Below, piece by piece: positions 1-6,272 of a stretch of DNA of 64,000 bases (the first letter of the stretch is position 1; each line of letters opens with the position of its first letter). The stretch comes from Didemnitutus sp041906465. GTDB taxonomy: Bacteria; Verrucomicrobiota; Verrucomicrobiia; Opitutales; Opitutaceae. The notes below the pieces were generated by a model. That model searched no databases and was not told the DNA's origin. It saw only the letters and a program-made list of their open reading frames with translations. The stretch covers positions 1 through 64,000 of the forward strand of contig JAYRJE010000009.1 of the NCBI GenBank assembly GCA_041906465.1, in the 5' to 3' direction. Position numbers and translations under genes: made by a program.

Positions 1-135
1 CACCGGCCGCTCAACCCGCGCCCAACACAAAGCGCATAGCCGCGAACGTCGCGGCGGCCTTCACTCGTTCCCGGGCTTGTTCAACCCGCGTCCCGCTGCG
101 CGCTCCGGCGCAGCAGAACGCTCAGAGATCGGCTC
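1..135 (-). repeat. attC-like recombination site candidates at the left edge
   Basis: Read on the minus strand, two sequences fit the integron core consensus GTTRRRY: GTTGAAC at 85-79 and GTTGAGC at 15-9. Upstream of the first, just past the stop of the small gene that ends at 136, is an imperfect hairpin with GCTGCGC/GCGCAGC arms and further outer pairing (GCGT..C with GACGC). A second dyad, GCCGCG/CGCGGC, lies at 39-56. This is the order expected for cassette-associated attC sites. A clear partner box (RYYYAAC) on the gene side is not obvious, so the call is tentative. Confidence 0.4.
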
Positions 136-366
136 TTACTTTCTGCGAATGAAGAAAAAAAGCCCGAACGCTGCGAGGCCTCCGACTAGGAGCCATGGTC
201 CCGACTCTTTCGGGATCGCTGTGATTAATGCTCCCCTTGCTCCATACTTCAGCATTTCTGGCCGCACATGATCTGACTCGGAGAACGTGCGAACCGCGCC
301 AAATAGGACCGCAATGATGCCAACGAATACTAGAGCGATCTGGGTTTTGTCTTTTTGGAGCAGCAT
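136..366 (-). CDS. Small two-segment membrane protein, possible integron cassette gene
   Basis: A 76-residue protein with a hydrophobic segment at about residues 9-27 (ALVFVGIIAVLFGAV), a short loop, and a second at about 56-73 (PWLLVGGLAAFGLFFF), ending in RRK, so a small inner-membrane protein with a basic C-terminus. I do not recognise a family. The start is supported by a purine-rich stretch immediately upstream (GGCGGAGGAAAG on the coding strand) and by the same leader occurring before the gene that starts at 1449. It sits between the 36-bp hairpin at 392-427 and an attC-like region to the left, the layout of a single-gene cassette. Confidence 0.6.
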   Translation of the reverse strand: MLLQKDKTQIALVFVGIIAVLFGAVRTFSESDHVRPEMLKYGARGALITAIPKESGPWLLVGGLAAFGLFFFIRRK

Positions 367-391
367 CTTTCCTCCGCCGATCGTCAGCAGT

Positions 392-427
392 CAGACACGA
401 CGGGGCGCAGCCCCGGAGTTGTCTGTG
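392..427 (-). repeat. 36-bp hairpin repeat, copy 1
   Basis: An imperfect palindrome: outer arms CAGAC/GTCTG, inner GC-rich arms CGGGGC/GCCCCG around a GCAG centre. Its twin at 889-924 differs only at two or three internal bases. Both copies lie in the gap between two leftward genes, 497 bp apart, and bracket the lipoprotein gene as direct repeats. The likely reading is an attC-like cassette boundary in the integron array; a REP-type palindrome is the alternative, since a GTTRRRY core is not in the canonical place. Confidence 0.6.
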
Positions 428-453
428 ATGCGCTGGATGGGCTCTCCTTCATC

Positions 454-864
454 TCACATGCCGGGCACATCTTCGACAGCTCCGGTCTGGTCGTCGATAA
501 GGACTCCGAAAAAACCTCCAGGCATCGGCATTCCTTTCAGATCCCAGCTGACCAGCCACTTCATGCCACCTTCCTTCTTCAGCAACGTGATGGTGGGAGC
601 ACGATACTGGCTCAAGTCAGTGCCTGACGTGCGGACATGCGCCAAGGCGATCTTCATGACCTCGCTGCCGCTGCGAATGGTGGACTCAAACCCCGGCGTT
701 CTTGCGACATCTTCTTCTTTCTGGCGCTTGATGATGGAGGCCTCGACACGGCGATTGATCTCGGCCTCATCGAGGCGCGACCCTTGGTCCGGGACTTTCG
801 GCGACGGAGAAAGACAGCCCGCAAGCGGGAGACAGAGAAGGACGATGCCAGCGAAGCACTTCAT
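454..864 (-). CDS. Small lipoprotein, possible integron cassette gene
   Basis: The 136-residue product opens with a classic lipoprotein signal: basic start, hydrophobic stretch and a LPLAGC lipobox with the acylated Cys at residue 17. The mature part is charged up to about residue 55, then a compact domain follows whose C-terminal half (KWLVSWDLKGMPMPGGFFGVLIDDQTG) looks like a PepSY/propeptide-style beta-hairpin; that resemblance is impression only. Not otherwise recognised. It is flanked on both sides by near-identical 36-bp hairpins, so gene plus one hairpin forms a roughly 0.5-kb unit that could move as a cassette. Expected location: periplasmic face of inner or outer membrane. Confidence 0.65.
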   Translation of the reverse strand: MKCFAGIVLLCLPLAGCLSPSPKVPDQGSRLDEAEINRRVEASIIKRQKEEDVARTPGFESTIRSGSEVMKIALAHVRTSGTDLSQYRAPTITLLKKEGGMKWLVSWDLKGMPMPGGFFGVLIDDQTGAVEDVPGM

Positions 865-888
865 CTTTGTTTGCCCATCGTTAAAGGT

Positions 889-924
889 CAGACACGTAGG
901 GGCGCAGCCCCGGAGTTGTCTGTG
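889..924 (-). repeat. 36-bp hairpin repeat, copy 2
   Basis: Second copy of the hairpin described at 392-427, with the same outer CAGAC/GTCTG and inner GGGGC/GCCCC pairing. It directly follows the sequence ATCGTTAAAGG at 878-888, which contains a GTTAAAG core-like heptamer close to the integron consensus GTTRRRY. It separates the gene that starts at 1449 from the lipoprotein gene. Confidence 0.6.
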
Positions 925-978
925 CCGACTGGATCGGCCCTCTTTGGGCGCGAAGTATGGATGTATGACGGCAGCAAA

Positions 979-1449
979 TCATGGAGCGAGGCATTCACGG
1001 AGATACCCGTCGAGGAGCAGCGACAAATTCTGAACTCTCTCAGAAACCGAGTCGATAAACTCGGGCCTAAAAACCAAGACCTCGCGAGGCCCGACACCCC
1101 CGACGAGACATCTAGCATCTAGCATGAGAGATCGACCCTTAACTACGACAACCGGGGCGTGCGCCACCTTATTCCTGAATGCTGAGAAGCATCTGGCTGC
1201 ACGCCAAAGGACAAGTGCCCTCTTTTTCTTTTCTGGCGCCCACGATGCGGCCTTCACGGCCTCCACCACAAGATCGTATCGCCCCCGAAATCCAGTCTTT
1301 AGTATCGCGGCATCACGCAGCGCGACACCGCCCAAGCGGTAGCACCACTCAAACGTCAAATATTCAAGCTGACCCATGCACCATATGAAACCGCCGATAG
1401 CAACGCGCCATTCTCGCTCATCTTCGGGTGGCTGCGACTTCAGCTTCAT
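979..1449 (-). CDS. HEPN-like protein of unknown function, possible integron cassette gene
   Basis: A 156-residue soluble, mostly helical protein. Around residues 91-97 it carries FRNKVAH, matching the Rx4-6H signature (usually RN...H) of HEPN-type ribonuclease domains; the surrounding helices (WCMGQLEYLTFEWCYRL early, RVQNLSLLLDGYL late) are consistent with such a helical bundle. HEPN proteins commonly serve as RNase toxins or phage-defence effectors; the assignment here rests on this motif and overall helicity only. An in-frame Met 30 nt upstream exists, but the start at 1449 is preferred because the preceding CGATCGGCGGAAGAAAG leader is shared with the start at 366. It is the cassette-like gene closest to the integrase. 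Confidence 0.6.
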   Translation of the reverse strand: MKLKSQPPEDEREWRVAIGGFIWCMGQLEYLTFEWCYRLGGVALRDAAILKTGFRGRYDLVVEAVKAASWAPEKKKRALVLWRAARCFSAFRNKVAHAPVVVVKGRSLMLDARCLVGGVGPREVLVFRPEFIDSVSERVQNLSLLLDGYLRECLAP

Positions 1450-1764
1450 CTTTCTTCCGCCGATCGTTTTATATGCCACGGCCAGTTGGCATATTGGGGT
1501 TTGTATCTAGTTGGATCACAAGCCTAACTCAATTTTCAACTACCCGTCGACACGAGATAAGAATATCTTGCCGCCACCAACTGTAAAACCTTCTTCGTGC
1601 ATTACAGGCTTCGCCGCGTCGCGTCGGGACAACGCAACGACCAAACGACGATTGAAGGAGAGTAACCACGGTTAACCCACGGTTAGCTGTCGTCGGCGTA
1701 TGGCCCGTTACGCTTCTCGCTGAAAACTTGGCGCACGCAGGCGCTCAGACAATCCGAATCGGCG
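1450..1764. other. Intergenic region between cassette-like genes and integrase, candidate attI and promoters
   Basis: No credible gene in 315 bp. The position, between divergent intI and the first cassette-like gene, is where attI and the cassette promoter lie in integrons. It contains a direct repeat CCACGGTTA (at about 1666-1674 and 1677-1685), each followed by a GTTA core-like step, and a GTTTTAT heptamer at 1465-1471 next to the leader shared by the cassette genes. Base composition is less GC-rich than the flanking genes. An exact attI cannot be fixed by eye. Confidence 0.35.
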
Positions 1765-2790
1765 ATGAAAACTCGCAACGAAGTCGTCGCCATGGTCCGA
1801 ACCCAAATCCGTTTGCTGCACTTCGCCTACAGCACGGAGCAGTCTTACTGCGGCTGGGTGGCGCGTTACTACGACTACTGCCTGCGCCTGCCGACAACCT
1901 TCACTCCCGAGCAGAAGGCTGAAGCATTTCTGACCACGCTCGCCGTCCAGGGTCGCGTTTCCGCCCGCACGCAGAACCAGGCGCTCTCGGCGTTGCTCTT
2001 CCTCTACGATCAGGTGCTGGACCGGCCGTTGGGCGAAGTGGATGCCATGCGAGCCAAGATGCCGATCCACGAGAGAACCGCACCCTCGCGCGAAGACGTG
2101 CAGGCGCTCCGGCAAGCCGTCGTCGATCGGCCCTTTGTCCCGGCAAAACTCCTCGTGGATCTGCTCTACGGGTGCGGACTACGCGTCTCGGAACCCTTGG
2201 AATTGCGGGCCAAGGACATCCTGTGGGCGGAACGACAACTAGTGGTTCGGGCGGCCAAAGGAGGAAAGGACCGTCGGGTGCCAATCCCGGAAAGTTGCTT
2301 CGAGCCATTGCGAGCCCAGGCGGACTTCGCGCGCACGATCTGGGAAGGCGACCGCAAAGACCACCCGCAGGTCGGCGTTCCCCTGCCCCACCAGCTCGCG
2401 CGCAAGTATCCCAAGGCCCACCTTTCCTGGCCATGGTTTTGGATCTTTCCGGCTCGCACTCACTGCCGCGATCCACGCTCCGGATTAACGGTCCGCTATC
2501 ACGTTTTGCACGACAGGCTACAGCAGGCCGTGCGGGAAGCTGCCGCGAAAATCGGCCAAGAGGGCATCATCACGCCCCACGTGCTGCGCCACGCCTATGC
2601 GACTCACTCCCGCGAACCCATCGAGGCGCTCCGGCAACTGATGGGACACTGGCGCATCGAAACCACCGCCGGCTACCGCCACCCTGAAGTGGAGCACGCC
2701 ACCAACCCTCTCGATGATATGACCCACAGCACCGCCAGCTTTGGCACCCGTCAGCCGCGCGTCTGGGACGGAGCGCTGCCCCGCGTGTGA
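1765..2790 (+). CDS. intI: Integron-type tyrosine recombinase (integron integrase)
   Basis: A 341-residue tyrosine recombinase. An N-terminal SAM-like DNA-binding domain (about 8-90) precedes the catalytic domain with R140 (GLRVSE), K166/K168, H272-x-x-R275, H295 and nucleophile Y304 (GYRH). The integron-specific insert is present at about 206-232: LPHQLARKYP followed by SWPWFWIFPA, which ordinary XerC/XerD proteins lack. DPRSG at 236-240 and NPLDDM near the end also match IntI. It would join attI and attC sites using the folded attC bottom strand. It is divergent from three cassette-like genes, the standard integron layout. One oddity: the segment from RHAYATH to LMGH is about three residues shorter than usual, so activity is uncertain. 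The C-terminal tail after 320 looks non-conserved. Confidence 0.9.
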   Translation: MKTRNEVVAMVRTQIRLLHFAYSTEQSYCGWVARYYDYCLRLPTTFTPEQKAEAFLTTLAVQGRVSARTQNQALSALLFLYDQVLDRPLGEVDAMRAKMPIHERTAPSREDVQALRQAVVDRPFVPAKLLVDLLYGCGLRVSEPLELRAKDILWAERQLVVRAAKGGKDRRVPIPESCFEPLRAQADFARTIWEGDRKDHPQVGVPLPHQLARKYPKAHLSWPWFWIFPARTHCRDPRSGLTVRYHVLHDRLQQAVREAAAKIGQEGIITPHVLRHAYATHSREPIEALRQLMGHWRIETTAGYRHPEVEHATNPLDDMTHSTASFGTRQPRVWDGALPRV

Positions 2791-2910
2791 CCGTCTCCGC
2801 TTGATGCGACCAGTGTCGCATTGGCCGCTTTCCGCACACTGGCCCGAAGCCAGCTTTGACCTTTCCCCAACGGCTGACCCCGCTAACGTCCGAGCGTCAC
2901 CTCTACCAAT

Positions 2911-3282
2911 ATGGATGCCTATACCAAACTCGCCGCACTTAAAAAGCAGGTCGCCACGCTCGAAGCCCAGCTCTCCAAGGGCAACCGCAAGCTGCTGAAG
3001 CTGCCGGGAAAATACGGGTTCAAGTCGATGGACGCATTTATTGGCGCCCTCCAGCGGGCCGCTGGTGGCCGTCAGGCCAAGCTTCCGACAGCGGCCAAGG
3101 TCGGCAAGACGTCCGGTCGCAAGCCGCGCGCGAAGATCACGCCGGAAACCAAAGCGAAGGTGAAGGCCCTGGTTGGCCAAGAGAAGACAGGCGCGGAAAT
3201 CGCCGCCGCGCTGAACATCTCCCTGCCCTCGGTGCAGAACATCAAGAAAGAGCTGGGGCTCGTGCAGAAGCGCAAAAAGTAA
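2911..3282 (+). CDS. Small basic protein with C-terminal helix-turn-helix
   Basis: The 123-residue product is strongly basic (many Lys/Arg). The N-terminal 30 residues form a heptad-like helix (LAALKKQVATLEAQL), a probable coiled coil, then a linker rich in GRK. Residues about 88-118 (ITPETKAKVKALVGQEKTGAEIAAALNISLPSVQNIKKELGL) have the pattern of a Hin-resolvase/Trp-repressor style helix-turn-helix: T/G-x-E-I-A-x-x-L-x-x-S-x-x-S-V-x-x-I. It should bind DNA as a dimer, as a regulator or nucleoid-type protein. It lies 120 bp downstream of the integrase in the same direction. No family name can be assigned from sequence alone. Confidence 0.75.
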   Translation: MDAYTKLAALKKQVATLEAQLSKGNRKLLKLPGKYGFKSMDAFIGALQRAAGGRQAKLPTAAKVGKTSGRKPRAKITPETKAKVKALVGQEKTGAEIAAALNISLPSVQNIKKELGLVQKRKK

Positions 3283-3409
3283 ACGCAACGGAGTGTGAAC
3301 CGCCCCCGACAGGAACGAATGGGTGCGGTCTCAGAAGGTCAATGAGCGGCGCTCCGCCCGGTATGGCGTTTCCCATGTTTGCCCACACTCGCCCCGGCGA
3401 CGAAGCACG

Positions 3410-4153
3410 TCACCCTGAGTCGCGGACGCGCGGGAGCCGCTTTTCGAGAAACGCCCGCACCTTCGGCAAGGCAGCACAAGGAAGACCGAGGAAGAATTCC
3501 TTCGGCGCAATCTGAAGCTGCACCCAGGCTTTGCGACCGGCGGGCGAGATGATCACGGCGAGCAGGCGCTCAAGCAGGTCGATCACCTTGCGCTCCTCCA
3601 TGCGCTGGGCGCCCGCTGATGCGCACAGCCTGGCGAGATAAGCCGGCATGACGCGGGCGAGGATCAGAATGTGCCGCGCGTCCTGCCGCCCGGCCTGCGG
3701 AATCTCGGCCAAGTTCGCCACCTTCGCTTGCAGGAGCGCGATCGGGCCCGGCACGCGCACCCGGACATTATTTTCGCCAATCGCAAACTCGTAAGCCGGG
3801 TCGCCCAGTTCCTCGTTGCTCGCCCCTTTGATATAGCGAAGCACCTCGATCAGCAGCGGCGCACCGTTGGCATCCGCTGCGATCACCACGCCGATTTCAT
3901 TCGACGGCGGACGCAGAGGGAAAAACTGCGGCTTCTTGCCCGCCAATCGGCCGAGCAAAGCGAGGGTATCGCGATCGCCCAGCACATCCGCATCGCGTGA
4001 GACGAACGGAGCGAGGTCGCGTGTGATTTCCTCGAAATAGAGCGCCCACAAATTCACCGCTTGTCCTCCGACGATGAGCAGCGGATCCGGTGCCGCGAGC
4101 AGGCCCGCGAAATCCTCCGGCGGCCGCGGGGTAGCGTCAGAGGGATGCGGCAT
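3410..4153 (-). CDS. Nucleotidyltransferase-like protein (AbiEii/MenT-like), probable toxin of a TA pair
   Basis: A 247-residue protein with a minimal nucleotidyltransferase core near the N-terminus: LLIVGGQAVNLWALYF (G29, G30) followed by SRDADVLG with the metal-binding Asp pair D54/D56. This GG...DxD arrangement is typical of AbiEii/MenT and related NTases, which act as toxins by adding nucleotides to RNA or as phage-defence effectors. Its start overlaps the end of the upstream gene by 17 nt, so the two are translationally coupled, and the partner resembles a small DNA-binding antitoxin. The pair is next to an integron, a common home for TA modules. The toxin role is inference from fold motif and gene order. 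Confidence 0.7.
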   Translation of the reverse strand: MPHPSDATPRPPEDFAGLLAAPDPLLIVGGQAVNLWALYFEEITRDLAPFVSRDADVLGDRDTLALLGRLAGKKPQFFPLRPPSNEIGVVIAADANGAPLLIEVLRYIKGASNEELGDPAYEFAIGENNVRVRVPGPIALLQAKVANLAEIPQAGRQDARHILILARVMPAYLARLCASAGAQRMEERKVIDLLERLLAVIISPAGRKAWVQLQIAPKEFFLGLPCAALPKVRAFLEKRLPRVRDSG

Positions 4154-4532
4154 GGGCGCGATCGAAATTCAGCAGCACCGGTCGGCGACGAGCGGCGATG
4201 GAGTTGCGGGCCTGCAATTGCTGCGGTGCGACCAGCTGCATCTCGAGCACGACTTGATCAAATTCGCGTTGCGCCCGCTTGAAGCGCGCGAGCTGGGCGG
4301 CGGTCTTGAACTGCTTTGGCGGGCGCGGCGCCGAGCTCCAAACTGCCGCGCGCAATTGTTCGGCATGGTCCGGGTGCTGCGCACGCTTTCGAACCACTTC
4401 GCGTGCCGCTTCACGCAGCAACGCCATCACCGTGGTCTTCTCCCGCTTCGCAATCTGCGAAAGTGCCTCCAGCACAGCCTCGTGTTCGGCCAAGCTCTGA
4501 CGTCGCTTCGAAGATGCAAGTTGGTTGGGCAT
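4137..4532 (-). CDS. Putative ribbon-helix-helix-type antitoxin/regulator partner of the NTase
   Basis: A 131-residue basic protein starting at Met 4532; an in-frame upstream extension is disfavoured because it would translate the palindrome at 4536-4554. Residues about 10-45 (SLAEHEAVLEALSQIAKREKTTVMALLREAAREVVRKR) resemble a ribbon-helix-helix or similar short DNA-binding region, with a TTV...LLREA pattern common in such antitoxins. The C-terminal part is rich in Arg/Gln/Ala, as expected for a toxin-binding tail. It overlaps the NTase gene by 17 nt. The palindrome four bases upstream of its start codon suggests autoregulation, standard for TA modules. The RHH assignment is moderate. Confidence 0.6.
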   Translation of the reverse strand: MPNQLASSKRRQSLAEHEAVLEALSQIAKREKTTVMALLREAAREVVRKRAQHPDHAEQLRAAVWSSAPRPPKQFKTAAQLARFKRAQREFDQVVLEMQLVAPQQLQARNSIAARRRPVLLNFDRAHAASL

Positions 4533-4535
4533 CGA

Positions 4536-4554
4536 AAAGGTTGAATCAACCTTT
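4536..4554. promoter_or_regulatory. Perfect palindrome upstream of the putative antitoxin, likely operator
   Basis: Arms AAAGGTTGA and TCAACCTTT are exact reverse complements around a single central base. The element lies 4 bp upstream of the ATG at 4532, on top of where ribosome binding would occur, so a bound repressor could block transcription or the hairpin could limit translation. Autoregulation by the adjacent small DNA-binding protein is the simplest reading. Confidence 0.6.
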
Positions 4555-4823
4555 ATGCACTGTGGTCGCGAAATCAAGTTCCCGATCGACTCATTTGCAC
4601 CGAATCGATGGCACGCTATCGAAGCGGAGGCTCGCCTCACATGCTCCGATCGACGCCGTTTCGTTCAGTCGGTAAGTCATCGCATGCGGCCAAGGGTAGA
4701 TGAAAGTTTTCTACACCTGTTTTTCTACACTTCTCGCCGAAAACCGGACTGATTCTGACTCATCCAGACACACCGTCTGTTGGGACTTCACTCTAGTGAC
4801 ACACCCAGATACACGCAGAACCA

Positions 4824-4885
4824 TCGCGACTTGCAACTCGTTGGGCTTCTGAGACCTGCGTGTCTACCAGTTCCACCACCTGAGC
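4824..4885 (-). pseudogene. Degenerate tRNA-Leu (CAG) remnant
   Basis: On the minus strand, from 4885, the sequence follows a bacterial tRNA-Leu 5' half: acceptor GCTCAGG, D-arm GGTGGAACTGGTAGACAC, then an anticodon loop CTCAGAA (CAG). After that it breaks down: the anticodon stem does not close, the long variable arm is absent, the T-arm (GAGTTGCAAGTCG) has an extra base, and no matching 3' acceptor strand (CCTGAGC) or CCA follows. A decayed tRNA gene, perhaps the scar of an element that integrated there, fits best. The remainder of the 4555-4958 gap contains a TTTTCTACAC direct repeat (4707 and 4721) and no gene. Confidence 0.55.
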
Positions 4886-4958
4886 GGAGAGAGGAAGGGG
4901 CATGGATAGGCCCCGTGCCGAGGGGCGCAAGGCTTTTGTTAGCCTGAGACGGAGAGCC

Positions 4959-6008
4959 TCAACGCAGGTGTTTTCGCTCGTGCTCGAGGAGTCGCTGCTT
5001 TCGCCAGAGGCCGCCGGCGTAGCCGCAAAGGGAGCCGTCGGCGTTGATGACGCGATGGCACGGGATCACGAGGCACATCATGTTCGAGCCGTTGGCACGG
5101 CCGATGGCGCGCGCGGCTTTCGGCACGCCCACGGCACGGGCCATCTCGAGGTAGCTGCGCGTGAGACCGGGAGCGACGCGGCGGAGCTCGGCCCAGACTT
5201 TCTGCTGAAACTCGGAGCCGACCGGCGCCAGCGGCAGGTCAAACGTCAGCGATTCGCCGGAGAAATAGCGCGCGACCTGCGCGGCGGTGGCGTCGAGCGT
5301 GGGATGATCGCCAGGAACGATCACGCACTTGAGCCGGCGACGCAGCAGCTCGATCTCGCGCTCGAGGCCGCGCCGGTCGACAAACTCCAGCAGCCGCAGC
5401 CCCGCATCATCGGCCAGCGCCACCATTGTGCCGAGCGGCGTCTCGATACGGCGACCGAGGAGGCAGGTCCTGTTCGCCGCATCCCGCGGCGGCTGGCCGA
5501 AGAGACGCGCAAAAGCGTCGCGAAAACCGCTCGTCGACTCGTAGCCGGTGGCGAGTTGCGCCTCGACGACCGGTTGACCGGACTTGAGACCATGCAGCGC
5601 GAGCCCCATGCGACGGGCGCGCTGGTAGGCGTGGAAGGTCATGCCGTAATACGCCTTGAACTGCCGGCGCGCGGTCGACGGCTCGATGGACATCGCGACG
5701 AGATCTTTGTCGGTGACTCGACCGTCCTTCGTGTCCTCGACGGCGCGACGGAGTCGGTCGACGAGTTTGGGCACCGGCCGCGTGGCGTCCATGGGCTTGC
5801 ACAAGCGGCAAGGGCGGTAGCCACCGTGGAGCGCCTCGGTCACGGAGGGGAAAAACTCAACGTTCTCCTCCTTGGGAAATTTGGCGCGACACGTGGGGCG
5901 ACAGAAAATGCCGGTCGTCTTCACGCCGGTGAAGAACACGCCTTCGTAGGCCGGGTCGCGCCGGCGCACCGCGCGATACATCGTGCGGAAATTCGGCAGC
6001 GTGTGCAT
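4959..6008 (-). CDS. ada: Bifunctional methyl-accepting regulator / O6-methylguanine-DNA methyltransferase Ada
   Basis: Repairs alkylated DNA by irreversible methyl transfer to its own cysteines and, once methylated, activates the adaptive response. The N-terminal Zn domain has the four-Cys set (GIFCRPTC, then CRLC about 27 residues later), where one Cys accepts methyl from phosphotriesters. An AraC-type HTH follows (about 85-165, including ATGYESTSGFRDAFARLFG), then the MGMT domain ending in the active-site PCHRVI and a GYAGGLWRK tail. This is the full Ada architecture at normal length (about 350 aa). An in-frame Met at 6047 would add 13 residues; the start chosen matches where the conserved domain begins (FRTMY). 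It is divergent from cdd across two palindromes. Confidence 0.93.
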   Translation of the reverse strand: MHTLPNFRTMYRAVRRRDPAYEGVFFTGVKTTGIFCRPTCRAKFPKEENVEFFPSVTEALHGGYRPCRLCKPMDATRPVPKLVDRLRRAVEDTKDGRVTDKDLVAMSIEPSTARRQFKAYYGMTFHAYQRARRMGLALHGLKSGQPVVEAQLATGYESTSGFRDAFARLFGQPPRDAANRTCLLGRRIETPLGTMVALADDAGLRLLEFVDRRGLEREIELLRRRLKCVIVPGDHPTLDATAAQVARYFSGESLTFDLPLAPVGSEFQQKVWAELRRVAPGLTRSYLEMARAVGVPKAARAIGRANGSNMMCLVIPCHRVINADGSLCGYAGGLWRKQRLLEHERKHLR

Positions 6009-6136
6009 GGCTGAGTTTTGCGGCACGGGATGGTCGAGCTGAATCATGCTTTAAGCGTAGCCATCGCCCGCGCAAGTCCGCGGCCGAAATTCGGGCATGG
6101 AAATCCGTCGCGCGGCACCGTGTCGCGTTCCGGCGC

Positions 6137-6161
6137 AAATATGGCGTATTACGCCATATTT
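6137..6161. promoter_or_regulatory. 25-bp perfect palindrome in the ada-cdd divergent region, copy 1
   Basis: Arms AAATATGGCGTA and TACGCCATATTT are exact reverse complements around a single T. Located about 90-130 bp upstream of ada and 112 bp upstream of cdd. A second copy follows 58 bp away (centre to centre). Dimeric-regulator operators have this form; it does not resemble the E. coli Ada box (AAAGCGCA), so the binder is unknown. Confidence 0.6.
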
Positions 6162-6196
6162 ATAGGCCCGGAAGCACGAGAGTAGCAATGCGCCTT

Positions 6197-6220
6197 AAAT
6201 GGCGTATTACGCCACATTTT
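6197..6220. promoter_or_regulatory. Palindrome in the ada-cdd divergent region, copy 2
   Basis: Core ATGGCGTA-T-TACGCCA repeats the copy-1 core with a single arm mismatch, and is bordered by AA on the left and CATTTT on the right. It is 53 bp upstream of the cdd start, close to where a promoter would lie. Confidence 0.6.
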
Positions 6221-6272
6221 TTGAAGAACAGCGGCGGTCGGGTGCGGCGTTGACCGGTGAACGACAGGAGCG

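Noticed and set aside
287..1122. Long rightward frames opposite the small leftward genes
   Set aside because: Composition is shadow-like (high Arg/Ser/Pro), no domain is recognisable, and the leftward genes carry signal peptides, motifs and shared leaders.
1..2790. CRISPR array
   Set aside because: The repeats are only two, unequally spaced by genes, and no spacer pattern or cas gene is present.
4902..6014. A 370-codon rightward frame opposite ada
   Set aside because: Clear antisense shadow of ada, rich in Arg/His/Ala with no family features.
6137..6220. E. coli-type Ada box
   Set aside because: The known AAAGCGCA-type Ada box is not present; the palindrome sequence is unrelated.
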